A stretch of DNA of 64,000 bases from Kitasatospora kifunensis (GTDB lineage Bacteria > Actinomycetota > Actinomycetes > Streptomycetales > Streptomycetaceae). A program made the position numbers and the translations under genes. The stretch covers positions 248,001 to 312,000 of the forward strand of contig NZ_JACHJV010000002.1 in assembly GCF_014203855.1 (NCBI RefSeq), read 5' to 3'. Below the pieces are notes generated by a model. The model was given only the letters and a program-made list of their open reading frames with translations, was not told where the DNA came from and ran no database searches. Position 1 is the stretch's first letter, and the number at the start of each line of letters is the position of its first letter. This document shows positions 33,375 to 42,117 of this stretch, in pieces.

Positions 33375-34613
33375 ATGCTGAGTTCCTTATTCATGATCGC
33401 GGTTTCCGGAACCCTGTTCTGGATGGCGGCACTCACCCTCTGGTGGATGCTGCACGCCTGGCGAACGCCGGAGACGCTGGCCGGCACGAGCTTCGGGGCC
33501 GCGGACGGCGTCTGCGGTCTGGGGTTCTCCCTCCTGGTGCCCGCCCGGCACGAGCAGGAGGTGCTGGAGCACACGGTCAAACGGCTGCTGCAATCCAGCC
33601 ATACCGACTACGAGATCCTCGTCATCGTCGGCCACGACGACCCGCTGACCGCCCAGGTGGCGGCCCGGATGGCCGAGCACGCGCCGGGCCGGGTGCGGGT
33701 GATCTGCGACACCCACCGGGTCAAGAACAAGCCGAAGGCGCTGAACACGGCCCTGCCGTACTGCCGGGGCGAGGTGGTGGGCGTCTTCGACGCCGAGGAC
33801 CAGGTCCACCCGGAGCTGCTGCGCCACGTCGACCACGCCTTCAGGGCCAGCGGCGCGGCCGTGGTGCAGGGCGGCGTGCAGCTGATCAACTTCCACTCCA
33901 GCTGGTACAGCCTGCGCAACTGCCTGGAGTACTTCTTCTGGTTCCGCAGCAGGCTGCACCTGCACGCCAACGCGGGCTTCATCCCACTCGGCGGCAACAC
34001 CGTCTTCGTCCGCACCGAGGTGCTGCGCGAGGCCGGCGGCTGGGACCAGAACTGCCTGGCCGAGGACTGTGACCTGGGTGTTCGGCTCTCCAGCGGGGGC
34101 GCCAAGGTGGTGGTCGCCTACGACTCCTCGATGGTGACCCGGGAGGAGACCCCGGACACCCTCTACAGCCTGCTCAAGCAGCGCACCCGCTGGAACCAGG
34201 GCTTCCTGCAGGTCTATCGCAAGAAGGACTGGCAGCAACTGCCCTCCCTGCGCCAGCGGCTGCTGGCCCGCTGGACCCTCACCACGCCCTTCCTGCAGGC
34301 GTTCTCAGGCGTGGTGACCCCGATCGACCTGCTGCTCGCGCTCACCGTGAAGCTGCCGGTCTCAGTCGCGCTCTTCTCCTTCGTCCCGGCGGTGCCCGCG
34401 CTTGCGACCTTCGCTTTCGAGGCCGTCGCGCTGCACGACTTCGGCCTGCAGTACGGCCTGCGGGTGCGACCCGTGCACTACGTCAAGCTGATCGTCGGTG
34501 GCCCGCTCTACCAGGTGGTGCTGGCGGGGGCTGCGCTGCGCGCGGTCTGGCGCGAGCACCGCGGGAACAACGCCTGGGAGCTGACCAGACACGTCGGCGC
34601 GCATCTCGGCTGA
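33375..34613 (+). CDS. CslA-like family 2 glycosyltransferase (membrane)
   Basis: The protein is 412 aa, with an N-terminal membrane helix (4-26), a cytoplasmic GT2 domain and C-terminal membrane helices (about 310-350 and 380-400). Processive GT2 motifs are present: VGHDDP near 86-90, DAED at 139-142, AEDCD at 229-233 and Q269-R-T-R-W273. It probably polymerises a beta-glycan at the membrane. It precedes a GT39-like protein and a GlxA-like oxidase, recalling the CslA/GlxA system of hyphal tips, but is shorter than classical CslA. Codon 5 is TTA (33387-33389), so translation should depend on the bldA leucyl-tRNA. Confidence 0.88.
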   Translation: MLSSLFMIAVSGTLFWMAALTLWWMLHAWRTPETLAGTSFGAADGVCGLGFSLLVPARHEQEVLEHTVKRLLQSSHTDYEILVIVGHDDPLTAQVAARMAEHAPGRVRVICDTHRVKNKPKALNTALPYCRGEVVGVFDAEDQVHPELLRHVDHAFRASGAAVVQGGVQLINFHSSWYSLRNCLEYFFWFRSRLHLHANAGFIPLGGNTVFVRTEVLREAGGWDQNCLAEDCDLGVRLSSGGAKVVVAYDSSMVTREETPDTLYSLLKQRTRWNQGFLQVYRKKDWQQLPSLRQRLLARWTLTTPFLQAFSGVVTPIDLLLALTVKLPVSVALFSFVPAVPALATFAFEAVALHDFGLQYGLRVRPVHYVKLIVGGPLYQVVLAGAALRAVWREHRGNNAWELTRHVGAHLG

Positions 34614-34899
34614 CGTGGTCGGAGCAATCGGCCGCTGCCGCCCGGGATTTCCGCGGTACGCGTACGGCAGATCGTTGCGCGCGCCGATCCGTCCGGGACG
34701 AACGACATCCAGCCGACTTTCCGAGCCCGCTTTCCGCCCGGCGGCTATCGGTCCGTCGTCGGTCCCTCCTCTGTCCGCCGGCTGTCGGCCCGCCGTCGCC
34801 TGTCCGACCGTCGTCGGCCCGCCCGCTGCCCGCCCGCCCGTCCTCTGTCCGATCGCCGTCCATCCGCCGGTCGGCCATCCTTTCGAAAAGGAAGAACCC
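34614..34899. other. Low-complexity spacer before the GT39-like gene
   Basis: The spacer is rich in CCGTC/GTCGG repeats (about 34740-34870). The frame of the next gene stays open across it back to a GTG at 34615, but the encoded sequence is Pro/Arg-rich filler without a ribosome binding site. I treat it as non-coding. Confidence 0.55.
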
Positions 34900-36495
34900 T
34901 TGACCACGCTTGTGGGCACGGCCTCCCGCGCGCCGATCACCCCACCGGTGATCCGGCCGGAGCGTCAGCAGCGCGGGCGGCGCCGGCTCGCCCTGGACAG
35001 CTGGACCGCCCTCGCCGCCACCGCCGCCGTCCTCGCGGTACAGGCGTGGAACATCGCCGGATTCCCCGCCGTCAGCGACGACGAGGGGACCTATCTGGCC
35101 CAGGCCTGGGCCGTGCAGCACCACCACGGACTGGCCCCCTACACCTACTGGTACGACCACCCGCCGCTCGGCTGGATGCAGTTGGCCGTGCTCTCCTGGC
35201 TGCCCGGCCTCTTCGCCTCCCCGGAGCACGTCTTCACCGCCGAGCTGCGGATCGCGATGCTCCCGGTCACCGCGGCCTGCGCCCTGCTGCTCCACCTGCT
35301 GGCCCGCCGACTCGGCCTGCCCCGGTGGTCCGCCGCGCTCGCCGTGCTGCTGTTCGGGCTGAGCCCGCTCGCGGTCGGCCTGCAACGCGAACTGTTCCTG
35401 GACAACTTCGCGACGCTCTGGATGCTCGCCGCCTTCGCGCTGGCCGCCTCCCCGCGCAAGCACCTGTGGCACCACCTCGCGGCGGGCCTGTGCGCCGGAG
35501 TCGCGGTGCTCTCCAAGGAGACCGTCGCGGTGGTGCTGCCCGCGCTGGTGCTCCTGCTGTGGCAGCACTGCGACCGGACCACCCGGAAGTTCTCGCTGGT
35601 CGGCTTCGGCAGTGCGCTGGCCCTGGTGGGCCTGGGCTACCCGCTGTACGCCGTCCTCAAGGGCGAGCTGATCCCGGGTCCGGGCCACGTCTCGCTGCTC
35701 GGCGGGCTGCTCTTCCAGCTCCAACGGGTCGGCTCCGGCTCGGTGTTGACACCCGGATCGGGATCCCGCCGGGTGCTGGACTCCTGGCTCTACTACGACC
35801 GGGTGCTGATCGTGGGCGGCCTCACCGCCGCGCTGCCGCTGCTCTGCTCGCGCCGCCTGCGGGCCCCCGCGCTGGCCGTCCTGCTGCTGGCCGCGGTGAT
35901 ACTGCGCCCGGGCGCCGGCTACCTGCCGGCGATGTACGTGATCCAGGCGCTGCCGTTCCTGGCGCTCGCGCTGGCGGGCGCCGCCCACATCGGCGCGCGC
36001 CTGGCGCTGCGCGCCCTCCCACGGGTGGGGCTGCGCCCGGTGCGCTGGGCCGTCGTCGTGCTGGCCGCCGCGCTCGCGGCCGGCTGGACGGTGCCGCGCT
36101 GGTACGCGGGGGACCGCACCGCGCTCACCGTCAACGCCAACGCGCCCTACGACGCCGCCGCCCGCTGGATCCGCGCAAACGTCCCCGACCCGGCCAACAC
36201 CCGGATCACCGTGGACGACGCGCTCTGGCTGGATCTGGTGCGCGACGGTTTCACCCCGGGCACCGGGGTGATCTGGTTCTACAAGGTCGATCTCGACCCG
36301 GCCGTCTCCCGCACGCTGCCGCAGGGCTGGCGCAGCCTCGACTACATCGTCTCGACGCCCGTCCTGCGCCAAGACCCCGATGTCCTGCCCACCGTCCGCG
36401 CGGCCCTCGCCCACTCCACCGTCCTCGCCTCCTTCGGCGACTCGGCGGCTGACCGGATCGAGGTCCGACAGATCGTCAAGGACGGCTCACCGTAA
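34900..36495 (+). CDS. GT39/ArnT-like membrane glycosyltransferase
   Basis: The protein is 531 aa with ten or more hydrophobic helices. The first luminal loop carries the acidic pair of GT-C enzymes in SDDEGTYLAQAW. WYDHPPLGWMQL and a C-terminal soluble domain (TRITVDDALWLDLVRDGF) follow. Such enzymes use a polyprenyl-phosphate sugar outside the membrane. The TTG at 34900 has AAGGAAG six bases upstream, so I prefer it to the GTG at 34615. It may decorate or anchor the polymer made by the upstream GT2 enzyme. Confidence 0.85.
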   Translation: MTTLVGTASRAPITPPVIRPERQQRGRRRLALDSWTALAATAAVLAVQAWNIAGFPAVSDDEGTYLAQAWAVQHHHGLAPYTYWYDHPPLGWMQLAVLSWLPGLFASPEHVFTAELRIAMLPVTAACALLLHLLARRLGLPRWSAALAVLLFGLSPLAVGLQRELFLDNFATLWMLAAFALAASPRKHLWHHLAAGLCAGVAVLSKETVAVVLPALVLLLWQHCDRTTRKFSLVGFGSALALVGLGYPLYAVLKGELIPGPGHVSLLGGLLFQLQRVGSGSVLTPGSGSRRVLDSWLYYDRVLIVGGLTAALPLLCSRRLRAPALAVLLLAAVILRPGAGYLPAMYVIQALPFLALALAGAAHIGARLALRALPRVGLRPVRWAVVVLAAALAAGWTVPRWYAGDRTALTVNANAPYDAAARWIRANVPDPANTRITVDDALWLDLVRDGFTPGTGVIWFYKVDLDPAVSRTLPQGWRSLDYIVSTPVLRQDPDVLPTVRAALAHSTVLASFGDSAADRIEVRQIVKDGSP

Positions 36496-36599
36496 GGCAG
36501 TCGGCCGTAGACCGTCAGCCGCGCATCAGCCGTCCGGACCGTCCCCGACCCCCTGGACCCGACCGACCCCCTGGACCCGACCCCTGGAGGAGCCCGCCC

Positions 36600-38675
36600 G
36601 TGACCCGCACATCCCGATTCCGAGCCGTGCCGATCTACGCTGCGGTGCTCGCGCTGCTGGCGCTGGTGCTCGGCGCGCAACCGGCCTGGGCCGGCGCCAA
36701 CCTGCTGGTCAACCCCGGACTCGAGGCGCTGGACGCCAACGGGTTCCCGGTCTGCTGGGAGCAGTCCGGCTGGGGCAACGGTACCGTCGACTACTCCGTC
36801 ACCTCCGCCTCGCACAGCGGCGCCAACGCCATGCGGATCACCGTCGCGGGCGTCACCACCGGCGACCGCAAGGCGATGATGGTGGAGAACCCGTCCTGCG
36901 CCCCGTCGGTGACGCCGAACCACCAGTACGACCTGGGCCTGTGGTACACCACCACGACACCCAACACCGTGGTCACCGCCTTCCGGCACGACATCGCCGG
37001 GGGCTGGCAGTACTGGACCGACCTGGAGACCCTGCCGGTCACCGCGGCGTACACGCACACCAGCGTGCGCACCCCGGTCATCCCGCCGAACACCGACCAG
37101 ATCAGCTGGGGCGTCACGGTCTACGGCAACGGCACGCTGACCACCGACGACTACACCATGGAGGACGCCACCGTGCCGGTCAACGGCACGGCCTGCACGG
37201 CCGGCAGCGCCTGCACCGCCGGCTCCTGGCAGGTGCTGCCGTTCCTGAACCCGGTGCGCAGCATGCACGCCATCGTGCTGCACAACGGCAAGGTGCTGCT
37301 GATGGCCGGCTCGGGCAACGACCCGATGGCCTTCGCCGCCGGTACCTTCACCTCGGCCGTCTACGACCCGGCCAACGGCACCTTCAGTCAGATCCCGACG
37401 CCCGCCGACATGTTCTGCTCCGGCCACGTGCAGTTGCCGGACGGCCGGGTGCTGATCGTGGGCGGCACCAAGTCCTACCCCGCCGCCGACGCCAGCCACG
37501 GCTACGAGGGGCTCAACACCGGGTACGTCTTCGACCCGGCGACCCAGACCTACACCCGCACCAACGACATGAACGACGGTCACTGGTACCCCTCGGCCAC
37601 CGAGATGGGCGACGGCGACATCATCAGCTTCGGCGGCCTGCGCGGGGACTCCAGCGGCAGCGTCACCACCGAGCTGTACTCCACGGCCGCGCAGAGCTGG
37701 CAGCCGACCTGGAAGGTGCACCAGAGCTGGAACTTCTGGGGCCTGTACCCCTCGATGGTGCTGATGCAGGACGGGCGGCTCTTCTACACCGGCAGCCACG
37801 TCTTCGGCAACGGCACCCCCGGCACGGGCGCCTCGATCTACGACTACAACGCCAACACCATCACCGACGTCCCCGGGCTGCAGAGCAAGGACACCCGCGA
37901 CCAGTCGATGAGCGTCATGCTGCCGCCCGCCCAGGACCAGCGGGTGCTCACGGTGGGCGGTGGCAACATCGTCAGCAACGTGGACGCGGGCCGGCAGACC
38001 GACATCATCGACCTCAAGGCCGCCAGCCCCGGCTACACGCCCGGCCCGCTGCTGCCGCAGGGGAAGCTGGCCGACGGCAGCACCGAGTCCGCCACCCAGG
38101 GCAAGATGTACGTCTCCACCGTGCTGCTGCCCAACGGCCAGGTCTTCGAGACCAACGGCGGCCTGCACAACCGGGCCGACCCGGTCTTCGAGGCCTCGAT
38201 GTTCGACCCGGCCACCAACACCTTCACGCCCGCGATGGCCACCGACCCGATCCCGCGGACCTACCACTCCGCCTCCTTCCTGCTGCCCGACGGCCGGGTG
38301 ATGACGGTGGGGGACAATCCGGGCAACGGCAGCTTCAACATGCACGTCTCGCTCTACACCCCGCCCTACCTCTACCAGGGCGCCCGCCCGCAGATCACCA
38401 GTGTCGCCAACACCATGTGGTCCTACGGCTCCAGCCAGCACATCACGGTCGACGCGCCGATCGTGCGAGCCGAGCTGATCCGCCCGGCCGCCGTCACGCA
38501 CTCCTCCGACCCCAACCAGCGCTTCGTCGACCTGCCGCTGAGCGTCAACAAGGACGGCAGCGTCAACCTCAACGTGACCAGCAACCCGAACCTCGCGCCG
38601 CCCGGGTACTACATGCTCTTCACGGTCAACGCGAACGGCGTGCCGTCGGTCGCCCAGTGGATCCACCTGATGTGA
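36600..38675 (+). CDS. Secreted galactose-oxidase/GlxA-like copper radical oxidase
   Basis: The protein is 691 aa. It has a signal peptide (1-31), a carbohydrate-binding-like beta domain (about 32-195), a kelch propeller (about 205-590) and a DUF1929 domain. Residues matching the copper site are C273 (MFCSGH) and Y330 (HWYPSAT), which would form the Cys-Tyr cofactor, Y555-H556 (RTYHSAS) and H634 (VTHSSDPNQR). It should oxidise a sugar primary alcohol to aldehyde with release of H2O2. GlxA acts with CslA on the glycan at hyphal tips. Gene order here supports the same role. The GTG start follows a CTGGAGGAG site. Confidence 0.9.
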   Translation: MTRTSRFRAVPIYAAVLALLALVLGAQPAWAGANLLVNPGLEALDANGFPVCWEQSGWGNGTVDYSVTSASHSGANAMRITVAGVTTGDRKAMMVENPSCAPSVTPNHQYDLGLWYTTTTPNTVVTAFRHDIAGGWQYWTDLETLPVTAAYTHTSVRTPVIPPNTDQISWGVTVYGNGTLTTDDYTMEDATVPVNGTACTAGSACTAGSWQVLPFLNPVRSMHAIVLHNGKVLLMAGSGNDPMAFAAGTFTSAVYDPANGTFSQIPTPADMFCSGHVQLPDGRVLIVGGTKSYPAADASHGYEGLNTGYVFDPATQTYTRTNDMNDGHWYPSATEMGDGDIISFGGLRGDSSGSVTTELYSTAAQSWQPTWKVHQSWNFWGLYPSMVLMQDGRLFYTGSHVFGNGTPGTGASIYDYNANTITDVPGLQSKDTRDQSMSVMLPPAQDQRVLTVGGGNIVSNVDAGRQTDIIDLKAASPGYTPGPLLPQGKLADGSTESATQGKMYVSTVLLPNGQVFETNGGLHNRADPVFEASMFDPATNTFTPAMATDPIPRTYHSASFLLPDGRVMTVGDNPGNGSFNMHVSLYTPPYLYQGARPQITSVANTMWSYGSSQHITVDAPIVRAELIRPAAVTHSSDPNQRFVDLPLSVNKDGSVNLNVTSNPNLAPPGYYMLFTVNANGVPSVAQWIHLM

Positions 38676-38681
38676 CGTTCG

Positions 38682-38735
38682 GTCACTCCCGTCACTCCCG
38701 TCACTCCCATCACTCTCGTCATGCCCGTCACATAG
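38682..38735. repeat. Degenerate 9-bp tandem repeats
   Basis: GTCACTCCC is repeated about six times with drift toward the end, filling most of the gap between the oxidase stop and the next start. Confidence 0.8.
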
Positions 38736-38754
38736 ACACCTTTCGGAGACCCGT

Positions 38755-39237
38755 GTGAGTACGAAGACCCCGCGCAGCCGGGGCGCCGGTCGGCTGAGCG
38801 TCGCGGTGGCGCTGGGCACCGTCGCCGCCGGCCTGACCCTGGCCCTGACGCTGCCCACCTCCAGCGCCCAGTCCCGCCCGGTGCCCCCGGGTACGGCCGA
38901 GCAGCAACCGGGCACGGCCCAACAGCAGCAACCGGCCCCACACGTCATGGATTTCGCCCACGGCCTGAACGCCCCGGCGAAGCAGCAGCCGCCGCAGACC
39001 GCCGGCACGCCCGTGGCGGTCACCGCCGACGGGTGCGACCACGCCTACGGCGACATCAACGTCTGCGTCCCGTGGACCTTTCCGGCGGCGGCGGGCACGG
39101 CCCCGGGCGCCGGGTGCCGCTGGCTGCTCGCGCACGGCTATCCGCCGCTGGCCGTGCACGGCCGCGACCGGCTGGGCCTGGACACCAACCACGACGGCAC
39201 CGCCTGCGACCACGGGGACGCAGGGGCCGGCGGCTGA
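38755..39237 (+). CDS. Secreted excalibur-type calcium-binding protein
   Basis: The protein is 160 aa, with an N-terminal signal or anchor (RLSVAVALGTVAAGLTLALTLPTSSA), a Gln/Pro-rich linker, and a C-terminal domain with paired cysteines (DGCDHAYGDINVCVPWTFP, GCRWLLAHGY). It ends in an EF-hand-like LGLDTNHDGTACD loop, as in excalibur domains. The GTG at 38755 has GGAG upstream. It is the last gene of the glycan operon and may act at the cell wall. Confidence 0.8.
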   Translation: MSTKTPRSRGAGRLSVAVALGTVAAGLTLALTLPTSSAQSRPVPPGTAEQQPGTAQQQQPAPHVMDFAHGLNAPAKQQPPQTAGTPVAVTADGCDHAYGDINVCVPWTFPAAAGTAPGAGCRWLLAHGYPPLAVHGRDRLGLDTNHDGTACDHGDAGAGG

Positions 39238-39324
39238 GTCGATGCCGGGTCGATGCCGGGGTCGGCGCTGGGGTCGGCGACTGAGTGGCCACCGCCCAAC
39301 GCCGGCCGACGCTGAGAGGCTCGC

Positions 39325-40164
39325 TCAGCGGTGGCAGCTGTAGATCCCCCAGCGCAACCGGCCGTTGCGGCAGGCCTCGATCCAGCGCGGCAGGTTGTCG
39401 TGGAGTTTGTCGAGGTAGGCGGGGCTGACCGCCTCGGTCAGCTCCTCCGCCTGGCGCGCGGTCTCCTCGGCGAGCCGCAGGTAGTGGGTGAGCAGGTGGG
39501 CGCTGAGATCCTCGAAGTGGACGTGGTTGAACCCGAGTCGGGCTGCCTGCGCGTGGTAGAAGCCCGGTGTCGCGAAGGAGCCGATGCCCAGCCGCGCCGC
39601 CACCGGGCGCAGGGCTTCGGCGGGAGCGTCGTCGGCCGCCATCAGGTCGGTGAAGATGAGTTGGCCGTCCGGCTTGAGCACGCGGGCGGCCTCGGCCAGG
39701 GCCTGCGGCCGGTCGCCGCTGTGGCAGAGGGCTTCCTGGGACCACACCAGGTCGAAGCTGCTGTCGGGGTAGGGCACGTCCTGGAAGGAGCCGGTGGTGA
39801 CGGTGATGAGGTCGGCCAGGCCGCACTCGAGGTTGGTCTCGTGGTGGCGCCGGTTCTGCGTCTCGCTGATGTTGAGCGCGACGACCTGGCACCCGAAGCG
39901 GCCGGCGAGGTAGCGGGCGGCGCCGCCGTACCCGGAACCCAGGTCCAGCACCGTGCGCTTCGGGCCGAGATGGGTGGCGGACTTGTCGGCGAGGCGTTCC
40001 ACGGTCCGCCGGGAGGCGGTGGCGATCGATTCGTGGTCGTGGGTGTAGATCCCGGTGTGGATGTTCTCCCCTCCCCACACCACGGCGTAGAAGCCGTCGA
40101 CGTCGCCGGTCTCGTAGTAGCGGCGGGCTGCTTCGGTGGCGCTTGCCGGGGTGTCAGCTGGCAT
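39325..40164 (-). CDS. Sarcosine/dimethylglycine N-methyltransferase-like protein
   Basis: This 279-aa SAM methyltransferase opens with ARRYYETGDVDGFYAVVWGGENIHTGIY, characteristic of glycine-betaine-forming sarcosine/dimethylglycine methyltransferases. Motif I LDLGSGYGGAARYLAGRFGCQVVALNIS follows. It could make betaine, an osmoprotectant, or modify a related amine. The ATG at 40164 has AGGA eight bases upstream. No glycine/sarcosine methyltransferase partner is adjacent, so a specialised substrate is possible. Confidence 0.83.
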   Translation of the reverse strand: MPADTPASATEAARRYYETGDVDGFYAVVWGGENIHTGIYTHDHESIATASRRTVERLADKSATHLGPKRTVLDLGSGYGGAARYLAGRFGCQVVALNISETQNRRHHETNLECGLADLITVTTGSFQDVPYPDSSFDLVWSQEALCHSGDRPQALAEAARVLKPDGQLIFTDLMAADDAPAEALRPVAARLGIGSFATPGFYHAQAARLGFNHVHFEDLSAHLLTHYLRLAEETARQAEELTEAVSPAYLDKLHDNLPRWIEACRNGRLRWGIYSCHR

Positions 40165-40500
40165 GTCAGCCGTCCTTCGTCGATGGCCGGGGCCGGGTGG
40201 TTGGAACAGCTCGGACCGTACCCAGGCCGGTAGCCCCCAATACCGGGCGCCCACCGCCGTGTGCTGATCCGCCGGGCGCTGATCCGCCGCGGCGGTTCCG
40301 TGACGATGGTTGCCAAGGCGCCACGTACCGGTGACCGGGTCCTTGCCCAGCGTTAATCTCTACGGGTGTTCGATCGGCGCTCCACCACCCCGGCGGGGCT
40401 CCGGACCCCCGCGTCCCGGCCGCCCGGCCGCGCGACATACTGTCGGCTGTGCTCGCAGGTGTACGACCGGCCTCGGCGGGCGAGAGGGAAGAAGGCGGAG
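40165..40500. promoter_or_regulatory. 336-bp divergent region between methyltransferase and BlaI-like gene
   Basis: It holds GCTGATCCGCCG as a direct repeat (about 40262 and 40277) and a promoter-like TTGCCC...TAATCT near 40344-40360 for the plus strand. No gene is seen. The upstream extension of the BlaI frame to 40366 lacks a ribosome binding site. Confidence 0.4.
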
Positions 40501-40953
40501 ATGGCGGAGCAGCGGCCCCCGAGCGGGCGCAGAGCGGCCGGGGAGCTGGAGGGCAGCGTCCTGGCGGTGCTCTGGGCGGCCCCGGGTCCGCTGACGGCCG
40601 CCCAGGTGAACGAGCGCCTGCCCGGCCGCCTCGCCTACACCACCGTGGTGACGATCATGTCCCGGCTGCACGAGAAGGGCACGCTGCGCCGCGAGCGGGT
40701 CGGGCGCTCCTACGCGTACGCGCCGGTGCGTGACGAGGCCGCGCACACCGCGCGCCAGATGCACTCGCTGCTGCAGCGCGGCTCGGACCGGGAGGCGGTG
40801 CTGGCCAGGTTCGTCTCGGACCTGACCGACGAGGACGAGGAGCTGGTCCAGCGGCTGCTGGCCGGCCACCCGGCCCTCCCGTCGTCGGCCCTCCCGTCGT
40901 CGGCCCTCCCGCCGTCGGCCGTCCCGTCGTCGGCCGAGCGAGAGGACCGCTGA
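40501..40953 (+). CDS. BlaI/MecI-family transcriptional repressor
   Basis: The protein is 150 aa. The winged helix reads ELEGSVLAVLWAAPGPLTAAQVNERLPGRLAYTTVVTIMSRLHEKGTLRRERVGRSYAYAPVR, followed by a C-terminal dimerisation part. The last 20 residues are four ALPSS-type repeats encoded by 15-bp tandem repeats. BlaI repressors are inactivated through membrane M56 sensor proteases. The next gene encodes one. The ATG at 40501 has GAAGGCGG upstream. Confidence 0.92.
   Translation: MAEQRPPSGRRAAGELEGSVLAVLWAAPGPLTAAQVNERLPGRLAYTTVVTIMSRLHEKGTLRRERVGRSYAYAPVRDEAAHTARQMHSLLQRGSDREAVLARFVSDLTDEDEELVQRLLAGHPALPSSALPSSALPPSAVPSSAEREDR
40872..40931. repeat. Four tandem 15-bp repeats in the BlaI C-terminus
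   Basis: Units of GGCCCTCCCGTCGTC repeat four times in frame and encode Ala-Leu-Pro-Ser-Ser units. Copy number can change without breaking the frame. Confidence 0.85.
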
Positions 40954-40957
40954 CCTC

Positions 40958-41974
40958 GTGGGCCCGAGCTTCCTCGCACCCCTGGTGGTCAGCAGCGCGC
41001 TGGCCGTGGCGGCGCCCCGGCTGACCCGGTCGATGGTGCCGGCCTCCGCTGCCCGGGTGCTGGCAGCGGCGGGGGTGGTCGCGGTCACCTCCTGGCTGGG
41101 CGCGCTCGTGCTGCTGGTCTTCACCGGGCTCGGGCAGATCCGCGCGGTGGCCGACGCCGAGCTCTGGTCGGTCTGGTACCTGCACTCCCAGGAGCCGTTC
41201 GGGCTGCTGCTCGCGACGCTCTGCGGGCTGGCCCTGCTGGCGGGCGCGGTGCGCGCGGCCCAGGTCGCCCGCCGGCGGGGCGGCGTGCTGCTGCAGGCCT
41301 GGCGCCGCTGCCGCGCACTGCCGCGCTCCGGCGGCGATCTGACCGTGGTGGAGGATCCGGTGCCGGAGGCCTTCGCGCTGCCGGGCCTGCTGCGGCTGCC
41401 CGGCCGGGTGGTGGTCTCCACCGGCATGCTGAACGCGGTCGAGGGGGTGGAGCTGGCCGCGCTGCTCGCCCACGAGCGGGCCCACCTGCGCCACCGCCAC
41501 CACGTCTTCCTGCTCGCGCTGCAGCTCTGCGCCGCCGCTTGCCCGCTGCTCGGCCCGTTGGCCCGCGAGGGCGGGTACGCGGTGGAGCGGTGGGCGGACG
41601 AGGAGGGCGCGCGCGAGGTCGGGGACCGGACGGTGATGGCCCGGGCGCTCGGCCGGGCCGCGCTGGCCCGCAAGTCCGGGGGCCGGGGCGGCTCGCGGCC
41701 TGACGGTCCGCCAGGTGCCGGTCCGCCGGCCGCCGGGCCGCCCCGGGGCCATCCGGAGCCGCTGCTGCCGGCCACCGGCGGCCCGGTGCCCCGGCGGATC
41801 CGGGCGCTGCTGGCGCCGCCGACGGCCACCCGGCTGACTCCGCTGCTGGCGGCCGCGCTGCTGGTGGCGTCCTGCTGGACCAGCCTCGGGTTCGCGGCGA
41901 GCTCCACGCACGACCTGTTCCACACCGCGAAGCAGGTCTACGTGCTGCGCCACCCGACCGCCGGGCCCGGCTGA
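40958..41974 (+). CDS. M56-family membrane metallopeptidase (BlaR-like)
   Basis: The protein is 338 aa, with three or four N-terminal and one C-terminal membrane helices. The cytoplasmic zinc-protease motif HERAH is in LLAHERAHLRHRHH. It lacks an extracellular penicillin-binding sensor domain. A Gly/Pro-rich linker (about 240-265) precedes the last helix. It probably relieves repression by the BlaI-like protein encoded four bases upstream. The signal is unknown. Confidence 0.9.
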   Translation: MGPSFLAPLVVSSALAVAAPRLTRSMVPASAARVLAAAGVVAVTSWLGALVLLVFTGLGQIRAVADAELWSVWYLHSQEPFGLLLATLCGLALLAGAVRAAQVARRRGGVLLQAWRRCRALPRSGGDLTVVEDPVPEAFALPGLLRLPGRVVVSTGMLNAVEGVELAALLAHERAHLRHRHHVFLLALQLCAAACPLLGPLAREGGYAVERWADEEGAREVGDRTVMARALGRAALARKSGGRGGSRPDGPPGAGPPAAGPPRGHPEPLLPATGGPVPRRIRALLAPPTATRLTPLLAAALLVASCWTSLGFAASSTHDLFHTAKQVYVLRHPTAGPG

Positions 41975-42021
41975 CCGCCCACCCCTCCCCGGGAGTTCCG
42001 CGTAGGCCCGGAGCCGAACTA

Positions 42022-42034
42022 CTACACGCTGTAG
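42022..42034. promoter_or_regulatory. Candidate BlaI operator CTACACGCTGTAG
   Basis: Perfect arms CTACA and TGTAG surround CGC, 84 bases before the PAP2 gene. BlaI/MecI operators are TACA/TGTA dyads, so this site fits the repressor encoded at 40501. Confidence 0.55.
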
Positions 42035-42117
42035 ATTGATCACCGGCCGGGCCGACCCCCGGCCACGCGCACCTGCCAGGCGCACCTGCCCCTGTCCACC
42101 GACACCAGGACCCGCCC

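Noticed and set aside
36342..39023. 893-codon antisense frame over the oxidase gene
   Set aside because: Shadow of the GlxA-like gene. The composition is Val/Gly/His-rich with no motif.
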